Source: Dolomedes plantarius (lineage: Eukaryota > Arthropoda > Arachnida > Araneae > Dolomedidae). Taken from it: a DNA stretch of 64,000 nucleotides. A model generated the notes under the pieces. That model saw only the letters and a program-made list of their open reading frames with translations, did not search any database and had not been told where the DNA came from. The stretch is from positions 129,470,151 through 129,534,150 of the forward strand of contig OU015498.1 of NCBI GenBank assembly GCA_907164885.2, written 5' to 3'. A program made the translations under genes and the position numbers. This document shows positions 1 through 11,509 of this stretch, one piece after another; the stretch's first letter is position 1; the number at the start of each line of letters is the position of its first letter.

Positions 1-859
1 TCAAAACATAGTTAAAACACCTCAACAGAAACGAATGAGAATACACCATATTGAAATATTATCGCCCGAAAAAAATCGCCAAATTGTCCTGCACAGGATA
101 TGGGACTTCTCCAAAAATCTTTCTATGTTTTAACTCATACAGATATGGATTAGCAACTTTTCCGATTTCCGATTTTGAATACGACAATAAATTTTGAAGC
201 AAGAGTGTCAATTTTGTAGTAATCTTCCAGTTTCCTGATTTTGCAATAATGGTCATCTTTACTTATATAAAAGCCTAGAGTAGAAAAGGTGTAGGTAACC
301 ATTCCGGGACGAACCAAGTCGGGAACATCTTAACATTGCGACGCCATTTTCAGAAAATTTTCTTGAAAAATAATACCACAAAAGTTACATATTTTGAAAG
401 CCCTTTAAAAAATATGAAATTTTAAGTGAACACCCTAGCTCAAAACCGATTAGTTTTTGAAAAATCTTCAAATTAAAATATCCATTGAAAAGAATCATTT
501 ATTCAATTGAATCATTAACTTGACTTTCGAATTCATTCTACTCCATGGTTTTTCATATTCCCTTTAAATAACTACATTTCTAATGTTTAATTTTAATGTT
601 AATTAAATTGTGTTTCACGTTTTATTTTTGTTTTATTTCATTGTTGTTTACTGCTGTTTAAGTATCATTTTCAGCAATGACTGCTGTGTGGTGAGTCATT
701 CACTTTTTGAAACAGTTTTGGTTTAGTTTTGATTTAGTTAAGTTTTGTTTTGTTGTTTACTGCTGTTTAAGTACAGTTTTCAGCAATGCCCGATGAAAAT
801 GATGAATCACCTCTCGAAACGCTGATCAACATTCTGTCATTTTTGACGGGGGTTATATA
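1..859. other. AT-rich non-coding stretch with a short direct repeat
   Basis: I see no gene here. A 25-35 bp sequence containing TGTTTACTGCTGTTTAAGTA occurs twice, near 642 and 751 (about 109 bp apart), and each copy is followed by TTTTCAGCAATG. Only very short reading frames occur. The right boundary is the TA target duplication of the neighbouring pogo-like element. Confidence 0.5.
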
Positions 860-1388
860 GAGGAGAAGGTGGGATTATGGACCCCCTTAATATCTGCCCT
901 ATGCGCAGGTGCAGCCGCTAATTATATCTGTGATCTAAAGGCCCTAGGTAGCTGCAATGGATAGTCAAGGTCATTGACCCCAGTTCTCTTGCGAATGACG
1001 TCCTGTGGCCAATTGTTTGTTTTTCGAGTTTTCAAACTTTTTTTGATGAAAGTAAAAGTGAATATTTTACATATCTACTAATATGTTTTGTAAAACCTGA
1101 TTTCTATGTCTTATTCTACGCGACATGAAGTTCCTTTTGAGCTAGTTCGAAATTAAATTCGACGTAACTCATAATGTGAAAAACGAGTTTGTTTCCAAGA
1201 TGGCGTTGTTTGAAATATGGACCCCATGGATGCTGGTATTATGGACCTGGGTCCATATTACCAACAACCGGTTTCGATGATGCAATAATAATGTTTCCGT
1301 GAGAAAATCCGATTCCACGGAGGATTTCATTGTGATACATTTTATTTTCATGTTTTGTAATACTTTTCGATTATTCTGGAAGATAAGC

Positions 1389-2022
1389 ATGCAAGTCGAG
1401 AAGAAATCTCCCGCTAGCAAGGACGCTGTAGTTCGCAGAAGAAGTTGGGATAGGATGAAGATGGTTGAGGCTATCCAGAAGCTAACATGCGGAGAAACGG
1501 GACTAAAGGAGGCTGTCAGAGTGTTTGGTGTATCAAGAATAAATTTGAGATTATTGGCTTCACAAGTGGAAAAGCCAGCAGCAGATGTGGTTATACAAAA
1601 ACTAGGGTTTGGCTTTGGTTTGTAGCGCTACGGTCAACTTTTGTTATACAAGGGCTAATTAGACCGGGACCTACAGTTTAAAGCCGATTCCGAACGGCTG
1701 CAAACATCCATGCCATCAGTGGGACTCGAACCCACACGATCTGGACCAACTGCCAGTGTCCTAGCCATTCGGCCATCATCTGGCGCAAAAACTAGGGAGG
1801 AAGCCTGTTTTACCAGATTACACAGAGTTAGTGGCTTATTTGCTAGAGATGGAGTCTGTATTTCACGGTCTCACTCGACAAGATGAGAGGAAATTGGCGT
1901 TCCAGTTGCCTGAACGCAATAATATCCCCCACACTTTCATAAACGAAGCAGTAGAGAGAGACTGGTCTGTTGAGTTTATATTTGCGACTTTTGTCGCCAA
2001 AATTAAAGTTTTTTTCATATAG
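1389..2022 (+). pseudogene. pogo/CENP-B-like transposase, N-terminal half, split by a SINE
   Basis: The reading frame from ATG 1389 (an upstream in-frame ATG lies at 1350) encodes a psq-type helix-turn-helix. Visible motifs are RRRSWDRMKMVEAIQKL and TGLKEAVRVFGVS. After the SINE, the frame resumes at 1798 with GRKPVLPDYTELVAYLLEM, LTRQDERKLAFQL and NNIPHTF. This second half resembles the CENP-B/Tc5-type DNA-binding region of pogo and Jerky transposases. It ends at TAG 2020-2022, before any DDE catalytic core. The SINE sits exactly between two codons and the frame is kept across it, so the gene was open when the SINE landed. Confidence 0.75.
1608..1785 (-). repeat. tRNA-derived SINE inserted in the pogo-like ORF
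   Basis: This 178-bp insert is bounded by a 12-bp direct repeat CAAAAACTAGGG (1596-1607 and 1786-1797), a typical LINE-mediated target duplication. Read on the minus strand, the head has an A box-like GATGGCCGAATGG and a B box GGGTTCGAGTCCC. These match an internal pol III promoter inherited from a class II (Ser/Leu-like) tRNA. The distal part has no recognisable relationship. Confidence 0.8.
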
Positions 2023-2378
2023 ATAATATTTGATGATCCAGCTGTTTAATAATATATTATCTTTCTTTCACTTTTCCATTTGAAAACTGTTCTATTTTTT
2101 ATTTTCAGCTGTTTAATAAATATATAAATGATTTTTTTGATAAACAAAAAGTGGGGGTCCATATTACCCTCCACTTTGGGTCACCTGCAAGTTTTGACTT
2201 TTTTTACTTATGTGATTGTATACATCTTAAAATTTTATTTAACGGCAAATCCACTTAGGGATGTTTAGATGATGAGTTATGGAAGAGGTTAGAGCCCCAA
2301 AATATGAAAATCAGTCTTTGGTATGACCACAGTGAGCCAAAAACAAAAGGGGGGTCCATAATCCCACCTTCTCCTCTA

Positions 2379-3247
2379 CTAGTTTTATATATTGTTTAAC
2401 AGAATGTGTATTGTTCATCCAGAGCCTTAGCGTTTTTCAATTGGGGAGTGTTATACAAGAAGAAAGCAACATACACAACACTGAAACTGATAAAATTGTG
2501 TTTAAACAAAGCGTTAAATTAAAAATTCCATTTATTGATGGTTGGTTCTTAAGTTAACAAAAAGAATATCATTTGCCCTAGAATAATAATGATAATTTTC
2601 ACTGATAGTCAAACACGTAGCACACCCTACCAGTCATTTAATTCATCTTTTAAACTTTTATTCTTAGTTGCATAATACTGTCCAATTATAACCCATTTAT
2701 TGCTTTACAGTTAGTAAATATGCTTACAGCGCACATCCTATTCATTCGAATACTGGGGGCTTTTACTTGGATGTTTTGCGATTTCCCATTTTTTCTAGAG
2801 AATATTAGGGAGATCGGTCGATGACATAAAGAATTTGGGGTAGCTCTCAGGTGAAATTTTAAAACATTGATCTTCACGTGTTGTAAGGAATTGATATAGA
2901 ATATTTATTAATTCTGTATTTTCCTCCGTTCCATAAGCATCCTTTGTTTCTTGTAAACAAGGGAATTATCATGTCAATAAAGGAAATATTCATCAAATAA
3001 TTATCATTGTTCGGTTATTGATGTTTTAATGTTTATATCCCGGCAGTGAGCAAAGAATTCTTCAAAATAATTTCAAATATTTAAAATGAAGGTATCTACT
3101 CATAGTACCTAAGTGGCCCTAATTATTAACTCACACACTCGAGTGCTCATAAACATCATTCCTATATGAACGTTCGTCAGGTATTCCTTAAACACAGAAC
3201 TACAGTCAGATTACTAAACATCATTCATCACAGATGTCGGGTATGGA
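2379..3247. other. no gene seen
   Basis: Plain AT-rich DNA lies between the pogo-like element and the target duplication of the hAT element. A minus-strand frame at 2686-2877 has no recognisable motif and is treated as chance. Confidence 0.4.
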
Positions 3248-4559
3248 CTCTAGAGCAGCCATACTCAACCTTTTTTTGCCTCGGGCCGCATTCACATAAT
3301 TTCCAAATTGAAAGGGCCGCAACGTTACAGTGATATGACGAAAAAAATCCTTATAGGGAGAAACATTATTGGTTGAACTCCGTTTCATTAAGGATGCACA
3401 CCGCCTGATAAATCAACAAATATTTTCTAAAATTAAAGCAGAATAACAGTACTTATTATTTATCATCATACCAGTCAATACTAGCTCAAACATTAACAAC
3501 AGTGTATTTCCCAATATGATTTTTTTCATCATATTTGTGTACTTCAAAATGCATATTCCAAAAAAAAAATAATAAAACTCAAAGTTAAACTTTCTTCCAA
3601 TTGTTTATTTAAAAATTAGTATGACTTTTGATACTGAAGACATGTTTTTACTATATTAGACAAATCGGATTTATAATTGCTACATGCTAGCCTCAATACG
3701 TCATCAAGGTGAGAATCAGTAGTCGATTCCTGTATACGTTTTTCGCATATTTCATTTTAGAATAGGATGATTCACAAAGATATGTTCATGCGAATAATGT
3801 GAGCAACAGAAAGGCACAATTTTGTACAGTTTATATTTTTCAGGGACTAATTTCCAAAAATCTATGTACTCGTTAACTTCTCCCTTTTCTTTAAAAATAG
3901 CTTTCAGATTAGTATCATTCTTAAACTCGATAAATTCATAAAATAATTTTATATAATCATATCCGAATTCAGCTAATTGTGTTATAGTTGCTGTTTCTAG
4001 GTGCCAGGGATTTTCTATAAGGAACAAACAATTCTTGATACAATGTATGTCCTGAAACCTTGTCTTAAATTCCTTGGCTAAGGCAGTTAAATAATTTTAA
4101 AATATCTCATAGTTCTTTTGGGAAATATTCATTCCATCTTGTTTAGCTTTTGTTACGGTTGGAAAGTTAAGCAATACTTGGTTCTTTATTTCTTCGTGAT
4201 AGATGTTTAATTTTTCTTCAAAAGCAAATACTTTATTTGCTAATTGTGAAATGATTTTATTTTCACCCTGTAACCCACTATTAAGCTCATTAAGTTTTTC
4301 TGTGATGTCGCATAGAAAAGCTAAAAGACACCACCATCCATCATTATGAAGTTCGCTGTAAATTTTGTTGTTTTGCTCTAAAAACAAAATAATTTCTTGT
4401 CTGAAAGAAAAAAATCGCACCAGAACTTTTCCTCGGCTTAGCCATTTCACTAAGGTATGTAAAAGGACGTCGCTATAATTACTGTTTAATTCTTCTAAAA
4501 GAATTTTAAATTTTCTGTGGTTCAATTCTCGTGCTCGGATATAATTCACTATATTTATT

Positions 4560-6088
4560 TTTTTATTTTTTATGTTTTTTTTTTAATTTTTAATTTTTTA
4601 TGTTTTTTTTATTTTTTTTATTTTTTTTTTATTTTATTTTTTACTAATCCCAGATTGTCTAGCAAGGCTAGACAATCTCCATAAAACCAAAAATTTCCAA
4701 CAAGTCTAAAATCAGAAGAGGGTCCAGAGGGACCTCGTCCTTAGTAAAACCCAAACAATTTAAAATATGTGCAGGGGAGGCCATGTCAGCAGAGCACCAG
4801 TGGAACTCCGGGAAGATCTTCTGTCCCTGCCGAAAAGTGAGCGCTTTTATATGACCACTCATGAAGCGCGATAAGGCCGTTTGGTACTTTCTGGGCTTGA
4901 TCTGAAAAGACCCACCCGGACTTTTTCCAAAGTACCATGGGTGGCAAGGAGGAGTTCTCCAAAGATGGTTTTGTTTGATCTTCATGAGGGAGTAAATCTC
5001 TCTAAAAGTAAGAGCCTCACAAGGACTCACGTACTCCTCAGCCGCAGTCCTGGCTAAAAAGTCGGCCCTTTCATTACCTTCGATCCCAACATGGGAAGGG
5101 ATACACTGAAAATGAATAGTGTGTCTAGATGAAAGCCGGTCAAGAAGATCTAAGATGTCCAGGCTAGTCTGGTCCCCAATAATAGTCCAATTAGAGAGGT
5201 GCTGAATTGAAGCACGGCTGTCAGTTAAAATCCAGACATCGTGAAATTGATCCTCAACTTGACACGCATACTGCAAGCCTTTCCTGATAGCAATAAGCTC
5301 TGATCTAATTACCGAACAGAAATCTGGATTTTTAATTTTAAATTCCACAGCACCGGTAGGAGTTGGTATGTGCACTCCACTACCAGAAATTCCCCCATCA
5401 CCTCTGCTGCCATCGGTATATATCTTCAAAGAAGATTGAGGGATTCCATGGATAGTCTCAAGAGCTAATTGTCTGATGAGGGCCGGAATCTCAGAGTTTT
5501 TAATAACACTAGTTAAGAGACCCTCATGGAAATGGATTCCATCAAGTTTCAAACCGACGCCCAGATGTTTTAAAGAGTGGGGCTCCACATTAGCAGAAGG
5601 CAGACCCAGTGTTTTTGCAAAGGAAAAGGGGCTATGCTTCCTCAAACTCTGGTTGTCAATCCAAGCATGAAGGTATGCAGAAGTTCTATGCTGATCATTG
5701 TAACTGTAAAGCTTCTTATAATATTTTGAGAGGCGATAAGTTCTTCTCAACGAAAGAAGAGGTAAATTACTTTCATAGAGCACAATGTCATTTGGACAAC
5801 TGTCTCGAAGTCCTGTAATGATTCTAGCAACGCTCAACTGTACCCTTTCAAGTTTATTCAGATTGGTATTGGAAGCACAAGAATAGATGGGAAAATCATA
5901 CTCCAGTATTGGCCTAACAAGAGAAATGTAGGTAGTTCGAAGGGTGCTAGCTTCTGCTCCCCAGTCACAACCAGAGATAAATTTAAGTATATTGAGTCTT
6001 TTTCTGCCCTTGACCACCTGGCCCTCAATGTGTTTATTGCTTGTTATTTCCTGGTCCAAGATGTAACCCAGGTATTTAGCATTTTTAA
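4560..6088 (-). mobile_element. 5'-truncated LINE insertion (RNase H-bearing, I/Jockey-like)
   Basis: The insertion is flanked by a 14-bp duplication TCACTATATTTATT (4546-4559 and 6089-6102). The low-coordinate end (4560-4645) is T-rich on the plus strand, which is the element's poly(A)-like 3' tail on the minus strand. The other end begins abruptly within the RT thumb region. Target duplication, A-rich tail and 5' truncation together are the signature of target-primed reverse transcription. Confidence 0.85.
4668..6088 (-). pseudogene. LINE ORF2 C-terminal part: RT thumb and RNase H
   Basis: The frame is open for about 473 codons from the truncation point to the stop at 4668. It begins with KNAKYLGYILD (end of RT), followed by a connection region. 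An RNase H domain follows, with KIYTDGSRGDGG, RSELIAI, WILTDSRASIQ and PSHVGIEGNERADFLA, so the D-E-D-D acidic residues are all visible. RNase H downstream of RT is typical of I-clade and some Jockey-group LINEs. Upstream the frame runs on without a stop into about 32 codons of hAT transposase (6185-6089), giving a chance chimeric ORF. Endonuclease and RT catalytic motifs are missing, so the copy is dead. Confidence 0.8.
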
Positions 6089-7577
6089 TCACTATATTTA
6101 TTACGGTCTTCATTAAGGCATCTATTTCGCAAATAGAGATACTTGCTGCTATGTTCTCTTGGTGAATGATACAGTGAAAAGTCAAGAGATTCGTTAAATT
6201 GTATTTCTTTTTAAATAGGGCAACAAATCCCTTTTCAGATCCGGTAATTGAAGGATATCCATCCGTGCATATACAAACTAATTTTTTATATCAATATGAT
6301 TGTTCTCAAGGAATGTAGAAATATTATCGAGATAGTCTGTGCCTCTGGTTTGATTTTTCATACGAAGAAATTTCAAAAAATCTTCGTGAATTATATTTCG
6401 TTCAGTACAGAATCTAACGAAAACGGAACATTGCGAAGCCGCTGAAATATCTGTGCTAGAATCGAAAGCCAAACTAAAATATCTACAGTTTTTCAAGCCT
6501 TCTAAGATGCGATTGAAAACATGTGGTGCAATATCTTCAATGCGTCTAGCGCAGGTAGAATCAGAAAGCTGCATGTTTTTTATTTGAGTTATTATTTGGT
6601 TTTTATTGCTAAATTTATCAAATAATACGTTGGAAGCACCTAGAAAGCATTCCTTCACAACTTCTGAGTCAGTAAATGGTTTCATATATTTTACAAGCAT
6701 GTAAGAAAATTCATACGACGCTCTTGTCACCAATGAATCTTGTGAAATCGCCACTGATAGAATATTTTGTTCTTGTTGCAATGATTTCTTGACAAAAGTT
6801 CACTTTTCACTTCTTATCAAAGAGCAATCAAAAGTGTCATTAAATGCTTGATCCCTAGATCAAGGAAAAGTGTCATTAAATGCTTTGTGTTTCGTAGTAT
6901 AATGATGAACAATGTTATATTTTTTTTAATATAACATTCTAACGACAGATCAAACATGTGACCAAATGATTTTTATTTTTAACAACGAAATATTCTTCTT
7001 CCCAATTGTCTTGGAAAACTCTCTTTTTATTAGACAATTTTCGTTTGCCGTTTGAAGAAACTCCTGCCATTTTGGGTATTAAATAATACCGAAACAAAAC
7101 GTTCAAAACAGCAAAGCAGGCTGATCCGTTTCGCGTAATAGGCACTTAAAATAAAAGCATAAAAATGTCACGCATAAACGTTATTACCACAGATAAATAT
7201 CTAATTACTTAACTTTAGACATGTCAAACATGTCATCATAGGGCGGTAGTGTTTTCAATGAAGGCGCAAGTTTAGATGTAAACATCTTTTTGTTGGCCAA
7301 GAGCCAAGACCATAGAGTTTACAGTTAAGTGTCGCAAGCGATAGTTTCAGTTAGATCTCAACGAGCGATTATTGTTCACGTTATTATAATGCTTATAAAA
7401 ATATAAAAAATATATAAAAAAATATAAATAAATTTAGAATGCCAGTTTTTTTTTAATTACGTTTCTAATAATGAAAAAATAAAAATTACTTTGTTCTGGG
7501 CCGCACATTTTTGCTTGATGGGCCGCATGCGGCACGCGGGTCACAGGTTGAGTATCACTGCTCTAAAGCCATAGTAA

Positions 7578-7763
7578 GGGCCTGTTCACATAGGAGTCCG
7601 TTGCGTTGCGTTAAGAGAAAGATGACGTTGAGACGAAAATAAACCAATCGTAGGCCTCCAAACGATTAGCAATGAAATTTTTAACGCCTATGATTGGTTT
7701 ATTTTCGTCTCAACGTCATCTTTCCCTTAACGCAACGCAACGGACTCCTTTGTGAACAGGCCC
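7578..7763. mobile_element. PIF/Harbinger-type MITE, copy 1
   Basis: This 186-bp element is nearly a perfect hairpin. It starts GGGCCTGTTCACATAGGAGT and ends with the complement, with arms of about 80 bp. It is flanked by TAA (7575-7577 and 7764-7766), the 3-bp target duplication of PIF/Harbinger elements. A second copy of identical length lies at 26131-26316 with the same TAA flanks. There is no coding capacity. Confidence 0.85.
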
Positions 7764-7925
7764 TAAAAGGAACAGGGAACACCCTGCTGGGCGGAGCCGA
7801 TTGCACCTCTAGTGTAGAGCGCAGTCTTGGATCTAGGAATCCCCCTAGTTATGAGTGAAACCTATAACAAGACTGCCTATAGCTCTTCAAATTCTTGGAA
7901 TTCTTTTAGTGTTGTGACGTTTTAA

Positions 7926-8632
7926 GCTTTTCTCTGAGGCTTTCTAAAATTAATAAAATTCTGGCCAAGAAAAACAAAGTCCGAGTTGTGAATGATAAGG
8001 CCAAGCTTAAACAAAAACGTAATAAATTTAATAACAAAGAAACAAAAAAATTTACATTAAACCAGTACAGCAGTATCAAGTGAATTTTCACTTAAGTGCA
8101 GAGCAATTTAACAGTAAGCCTCCCACAGGAGCTTAAAAAACACGACTGCCTCGCCTGGGTGTTACACGGGGATCTCTAAAAATCTCCTCCTATATCTCGC
8201 GGTCTTTTCTTTGACGCATGTCTTGAAATTCCTCAAAAAGCAACTACGTTCGAATAAAATAGGGACGGTGCGGATTAGCTGGTGACAGTCTTTCTTATCG
8301 ACGAATATTTCGGCCATCTTTATTGCGCTACACTGTCAAACTGGCATTGAGCTACTGCCAAGAAAGACAGTTTTAGGAGGCGATGGGAGACGCTTCTGTT
8401 TTTCAAAGCAGATATTGCCACATCTTGCTTGGGAAACCGACATGCCTCGGCTTAACTTTCAGGCTAAAATTTCTGGCGGCCTTTCCTGGTATCATTTTTT
8501 AATCCGCTCGGAATCCACACACGTGTTCAAAACGATGGGAACTGGAAAATGGTATTCCGATAAGCACGCAGCTGTGTTCGTGCATCTTGTGGGGTCTTGT
8601 GAAAAATAACCCCATACTTGCATGACGCTACA
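7926..8632. repeat. unclassified dispersed repeat, copy 1
   Basis: This region is similar over about 700 bp, in the same orientation, to 36468-37182. Shared blocks include TTCTCTGAGGCTTT, GAATGATAAGGCCA/AAATGATAAGGCCA, CAGGAGCTTAAAAAACACG, AAGAAAGACAGTTTTA and GGGAACTGGAAAATGGTATT. No terminal repeat or target duplication could be fixed. The best preserved part (about 8440-8580) can be read in one plus-strand frame with FLIRSEST and MGTGKWYSDKHAAV, shared with the other copy. The function is unknown. Confidence 0.6.
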
Positions 8633-8639
8633 GCGTACT

Positions 8640-8772
8640 CATCGGCTACGTCTTGCTGAGGAGCCCATTACAAGGGTGAAACGCAGATCAAATGTTGCCT
8701 AGCATAGGATGTGATCCGAGCACCCTCAGCAACGAAAGCCGACGCGCTACTACTAGGATACTTCGAGCCATG
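8640..8772 (-). repeat. tRNA-like SINE fragment
   Basis: On the minus strand, AGTAGTAGCGCGTCGGCTTT is followed by GCTGAGGGTGCTCGGATCA. This matches the head of the SINE at 57062-57310 (GCTGAGGGTGCTCAGAT) and resembles that at 54000-54245 (GGTGGTAGCGCGTAGGTTT). It is a degenerate tRNA-derived head directly behind the dispersed repeat. Confidence 0.5.
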
Positions 8773-9829
8773 AAAGTGTAAATAGATATGGTTTCATTTC
8801 CATTCCTCCTCCTCATAACAATATTTTCATATTTTGGAAAAGAAAATGAAAGTTGAAACATGGAAGCTTTGTAAGTTATTAGAGAAACAATTCAATTAAT
8901 CTAACCAGATATTCTAGAGAGTATAGCTTATATATATTATTCATTATGCCTTCACGTCTGCTCTCATTAATTTCTAAAATTACGCTCCCGAGGCACAATT
9001 TCTGACGTCCTGAGCTCCAAAAGTGATGACAAAATGACACGCATTGTATTCCATTTAGCAATGCAAATGACAGACTCCAGTGAATGCTTGGTTATCGGTT
9101 ATCCTTATCAGAGTTCAGCAAAATACTTTTCACCTCCGCGTAATATGTTAAAGCGATTAACTAGAGGAAGAGAGAGAAATAGTTTGTGTTTATCTTATTA
9201 GCTTACAACATTCTACCTTTTCAAGGGAAATTAATTACTTTCATCATTCCATTTATTTATTGCAAAATGCAGCGTTTTGTTCATAATGATTGGAAATTTG
9301 CTTAGCATTTTCGTTTTATACTGAAACGGTCTATCGACTTTGCATTATTTGACGTTTCAAAGGAAAGAAATGGGAGGGTTCCTGAATGTGATACGATCTT
9401 TTGCTCGGGTATGGGTAGGTAATGAACAAAAAATTACTTTTTTCGAGGTACAGGACGATGTAAATAAATTCGCTTACACTTTTTCATAGTTCATGAAGGC
9501 ATTAGAGAGCATTTTCTTTTATAGTACTTCTGTGTTTGGGAGTAAACATAGCTATGCATAAATTCACGAGCACAAATAAATAATAAAGCCCTTGTGTATA
9601 AGGAGAGATTGATGATGTTACTAAAATATTAAGTAAAAGGTTTTACTTATATTGAGTTTCTAAACTATCAAAATCGTGATGAATTTTGATTACAGGGTTT
9701 GAAAACTAATTTTTTATATATTACTTTTTATCTATTCTCCTTTAATAAAAATGTCCACCTTTAATTGTGTCGTTTTTCTACAGTTCTATTACTCTGATTT
9801 TCCTTAGAGAGGCATCAATAAAAAATGCT
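8773..9829. other. no gene seen
   Basis: AT-rich DNA without motifs I can interpret. The short minus-strand frame at 8879-9061 shows no domain and is regarded as chance. Confidence 0.4.
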
Positions 9830-9833
9830 TTAA

Positions 9834-10400
9834 CACTAGAAAAGCGGGAATTTATTTCTTACTAAAAAGGCTGAACATTTTAACAGTTGGAAATAAAACA
9901 AAAATATAAAATAGTTCATATTTTTTAAATGGTTAAATATTTTAAATTTTGAACTATTTCATAACAATATATAATAAATTAGTATATATTTAGATATATT
10001 TTTTATACAGGTATGCTGAGCTGACAACCTGGTATTGTTTATCCGTAAAAATATATACATGGTTTGTGCAGCCCTTATTTTTCAACACCAATGTTTCCGA
10101 ATAGCCAATATTTCTGTTATTTACAAAAGAAAAGTAACTAACATTTTCCCGGTATTATTTTATAGATTTCTGCCTGTTTTCTATATTACCGTCAAATCGA
10201 CGCGGCTTTTATTCATAGTAAGTATACAACACATTTTCTTCCCCTCTTTACTATCGAATATAATTTTGTAAATTTGTGTGCATATTTCGGTAAAATTAGA
10301 AAAAGTTATAAAATTTCAGAATTCTGAAGACATAAATACAGACATGGGACTCAATAGTATGCCCGAAACCGTCAAAATGACGGCAGCCGTCTTTCTAGTG
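9834..10400. mobile_element. piggyBac-type MITE
   Basis: The ends are TTAA-CACTAGAAA (9830-9842) and TTTCTAGTG-TTAA (10392-10404). TTAA target sites with a CACTAGAAA-like TIR match the piggyBac superfamily. The right subterminal region contains the small palindrome CCGTCAAAATGACGG. The interior (567 bp) has no transposase motif, so this would be a non-autonomous copy. The TIR is short, so the call rests mainly on the exact TTAA plus TIR match at both ends. Confidence 0.6.
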
Positions 10401-10567
10401 TTAATTTTATTTTTGGTAGGTCAAAAAATAATATGAATACAACCATTCTACGACACTAAATTTCTACAGACTTAGGAACTGCATATAAACTAAAATAGCC
10501 CCACAGAGATATAAATAGACATTTCAATAGAGCACTCAATCAATTGAGAGTTTTGTCCACTTCGATA

Positions 10568-10817
10568 TGAGGAGGTGAAAAACAAAGTGGTGTAAGTCAC
10601 ATTTTCAACTTTTTTTGATTGAGAGCAAAAATGTAATCTCCATGTTCAATTTATAGTGGAATTGCAAATAATTATTATTTGCAATATTATAATAATTATT
10701 ATGAATTATAATTTGTTCAATTTATAGTGGAATATTTTGTAGTTTTTACAGTAAAACGCTTTAGACTTACACCCCATGACTTATTGACTTACACCACTTT
10801 GCCTTTCATCGCCTCAT
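10568..10817. mobile_element. Tc1/mariner/pogo-type MITE, 250 bp
   Basis: The 32-bp terminal inverted repeats start TGAGGAGGTGAAAAAC (left) and TGAGGCGATGAAAGGC (right, complement), and both end AAAGTGGTGTAAGTCA. They are flanked by TA (10566-10567 and 10818-10819). About five mismatches separate the arms. An internal 19-bp direct repeat GTTCAATTTATAGTGGAAT occurs twice. There is no coding capacity. Confidence 0.65.
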
Positions 10818-10819
10818 AT

Positions 10820-11509
10820 ATAAAGCATTCTTTTGAAACTTTAATGCAGATGTAAAGAATTCTTTATCATGCTTTCAATATCTTACTGCGTACCCTATTG
10901 TTTGAAATAAGAACATAAATCTAGCTCATACAAAAGCTCGAGTTGCAAAAGAAATCATTTCTCCTCCGAGAAGATTAATATACCTCTTCTTTCCACACGC
11001 AGAAATATCTCTGCTCAAACTATTCCACTTGCACATATGAAAGCTTAACTGATAAGTTTCTCTGTCGTTCGATCATTGATATCTTAGCAATAACTATACA
11101 GCTGCGTGTTACTTTTCGATCTGTAGATCTGTAGATGAATAATACAAATTATGAGAGACAGTGTATTTCATACAGTTGCAGAAAGAAAAATTTCTTTTTT
11201 ATTTATATATTTTTCTATGGCATATTTATTTACACGATTTTCTTTTTCTTATGATATATGAACTTTAGCAGTAGATACACATCTAGATGTATGTGACAAC
11301 TATCGCAAAAGTCTTTCAAATTCTAGTTACTCTAGATATTCGATTCTTGATGTACATAATACTAAAACTCTAACCTACACATCATATGTCAGTTTATTTT
11401 TCCTTAGACGGACATTAAAGTCATAAATGATTTACTGTAGTGCTAATATTCTTATTCAGTTTATGGAATTGATTTTGGCTATCAAATAATAAACTTCTTA
11501 ATAATTCAT
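10820..11509. other. no gene seen
   Basis: AT-rich DNA with no reading frame or repeat that I recognise. Confidence 0.4.

Larger units (their letters stand above)
860..2376 (+). mobile_element. pogo-like DNA transposon, non-autonomous
   Basis: The ends are a perfect 27-bp terminal inverted repeat: 860-886 begins GAGGAGAAGGTGGGATTATG, and 2350-2376 is its reverse complement. Both ends are flanked by TA (858-859 and 2377-2378), the target duplication of the Tc1/mariner/pogo superfamily. The element is 1517 bp, including a SINE insertion. It encodes only the DNA-binding part of a pogo/CENP-B-like transposase. No DDE catalytic domain follows, so it is an internally deleted copy that would need a partner transposase. 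Imperfect internal copies of the terminal motif (GGGGGTCCATATTACC, about 2153-2170) lie near the right end. Confidence 0.85.
3620..7070 (-). pseudogene. hAT transposase (GTF2IRD2/ZBED-like), disrupted
   Basis: It starts at the ATG ending at 7070. The N-terminus has KKRVFQDNWEEEYF and a CLIC motif, a BED-like zinc finger. The RNase H-like core follows: YFSLAFDSSTDIS (about 6450-6480), then CTDGYPSITGSEKGF (about 6250), then FHCIIHQEN (about 6170). After the LINE come ARELNHRKFKILLEEL and VKWLSRGKVLVRFF (4550-4430), and the hAT dimerisation region near 3740-3620 (SHLDDVLRLACSNY). Lesions include a frame change in an A-run near 6280, further frame changes near 6900 and 4090-4030, and the LINE insertion. 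This family includes the progenitor of vertebrate GTF2IRD2. This copy cannot make a full transposase. Confidence 0.8.
3256..7560 (-). mobile_element. hAT transposon (GTF2IRD2-like clade), split by a LINE
   Basis: The termini are CAGCCATACTCAACC at 3256 and, on the other strand, CAGTGATACTCAACC ending at 7560 (13 of 15 match). They are flanked by 8-bp duplications, CTCTAGAG (3248-3255) and CTCTAAAG (7561-7568), one mismatch apart. An 8-bp duplication and CAG-type ends are diagnostic of hAT. GC-rich CGGGCCGC/GGGCCGCATG motifs lie just inside each end. The element spans 4305 bp. Without the LINE it would be about 2.76 kb, a normal hAT length. The transposase gene runs leftward. Confidence 0.85.

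Noticed and set aside
786..860. Short ORF starting ATG 786 interrupted by the pogo-like element
   Set aside because: Even with the element removed the frame stops after about 25 codons. There is no sign of a real gene.
3752..4549. Two separate small minus-strand genes
   Set aside because: Both are consecutive parts of the hAT transposase C-terminal half, in order and within the element's TIRs.
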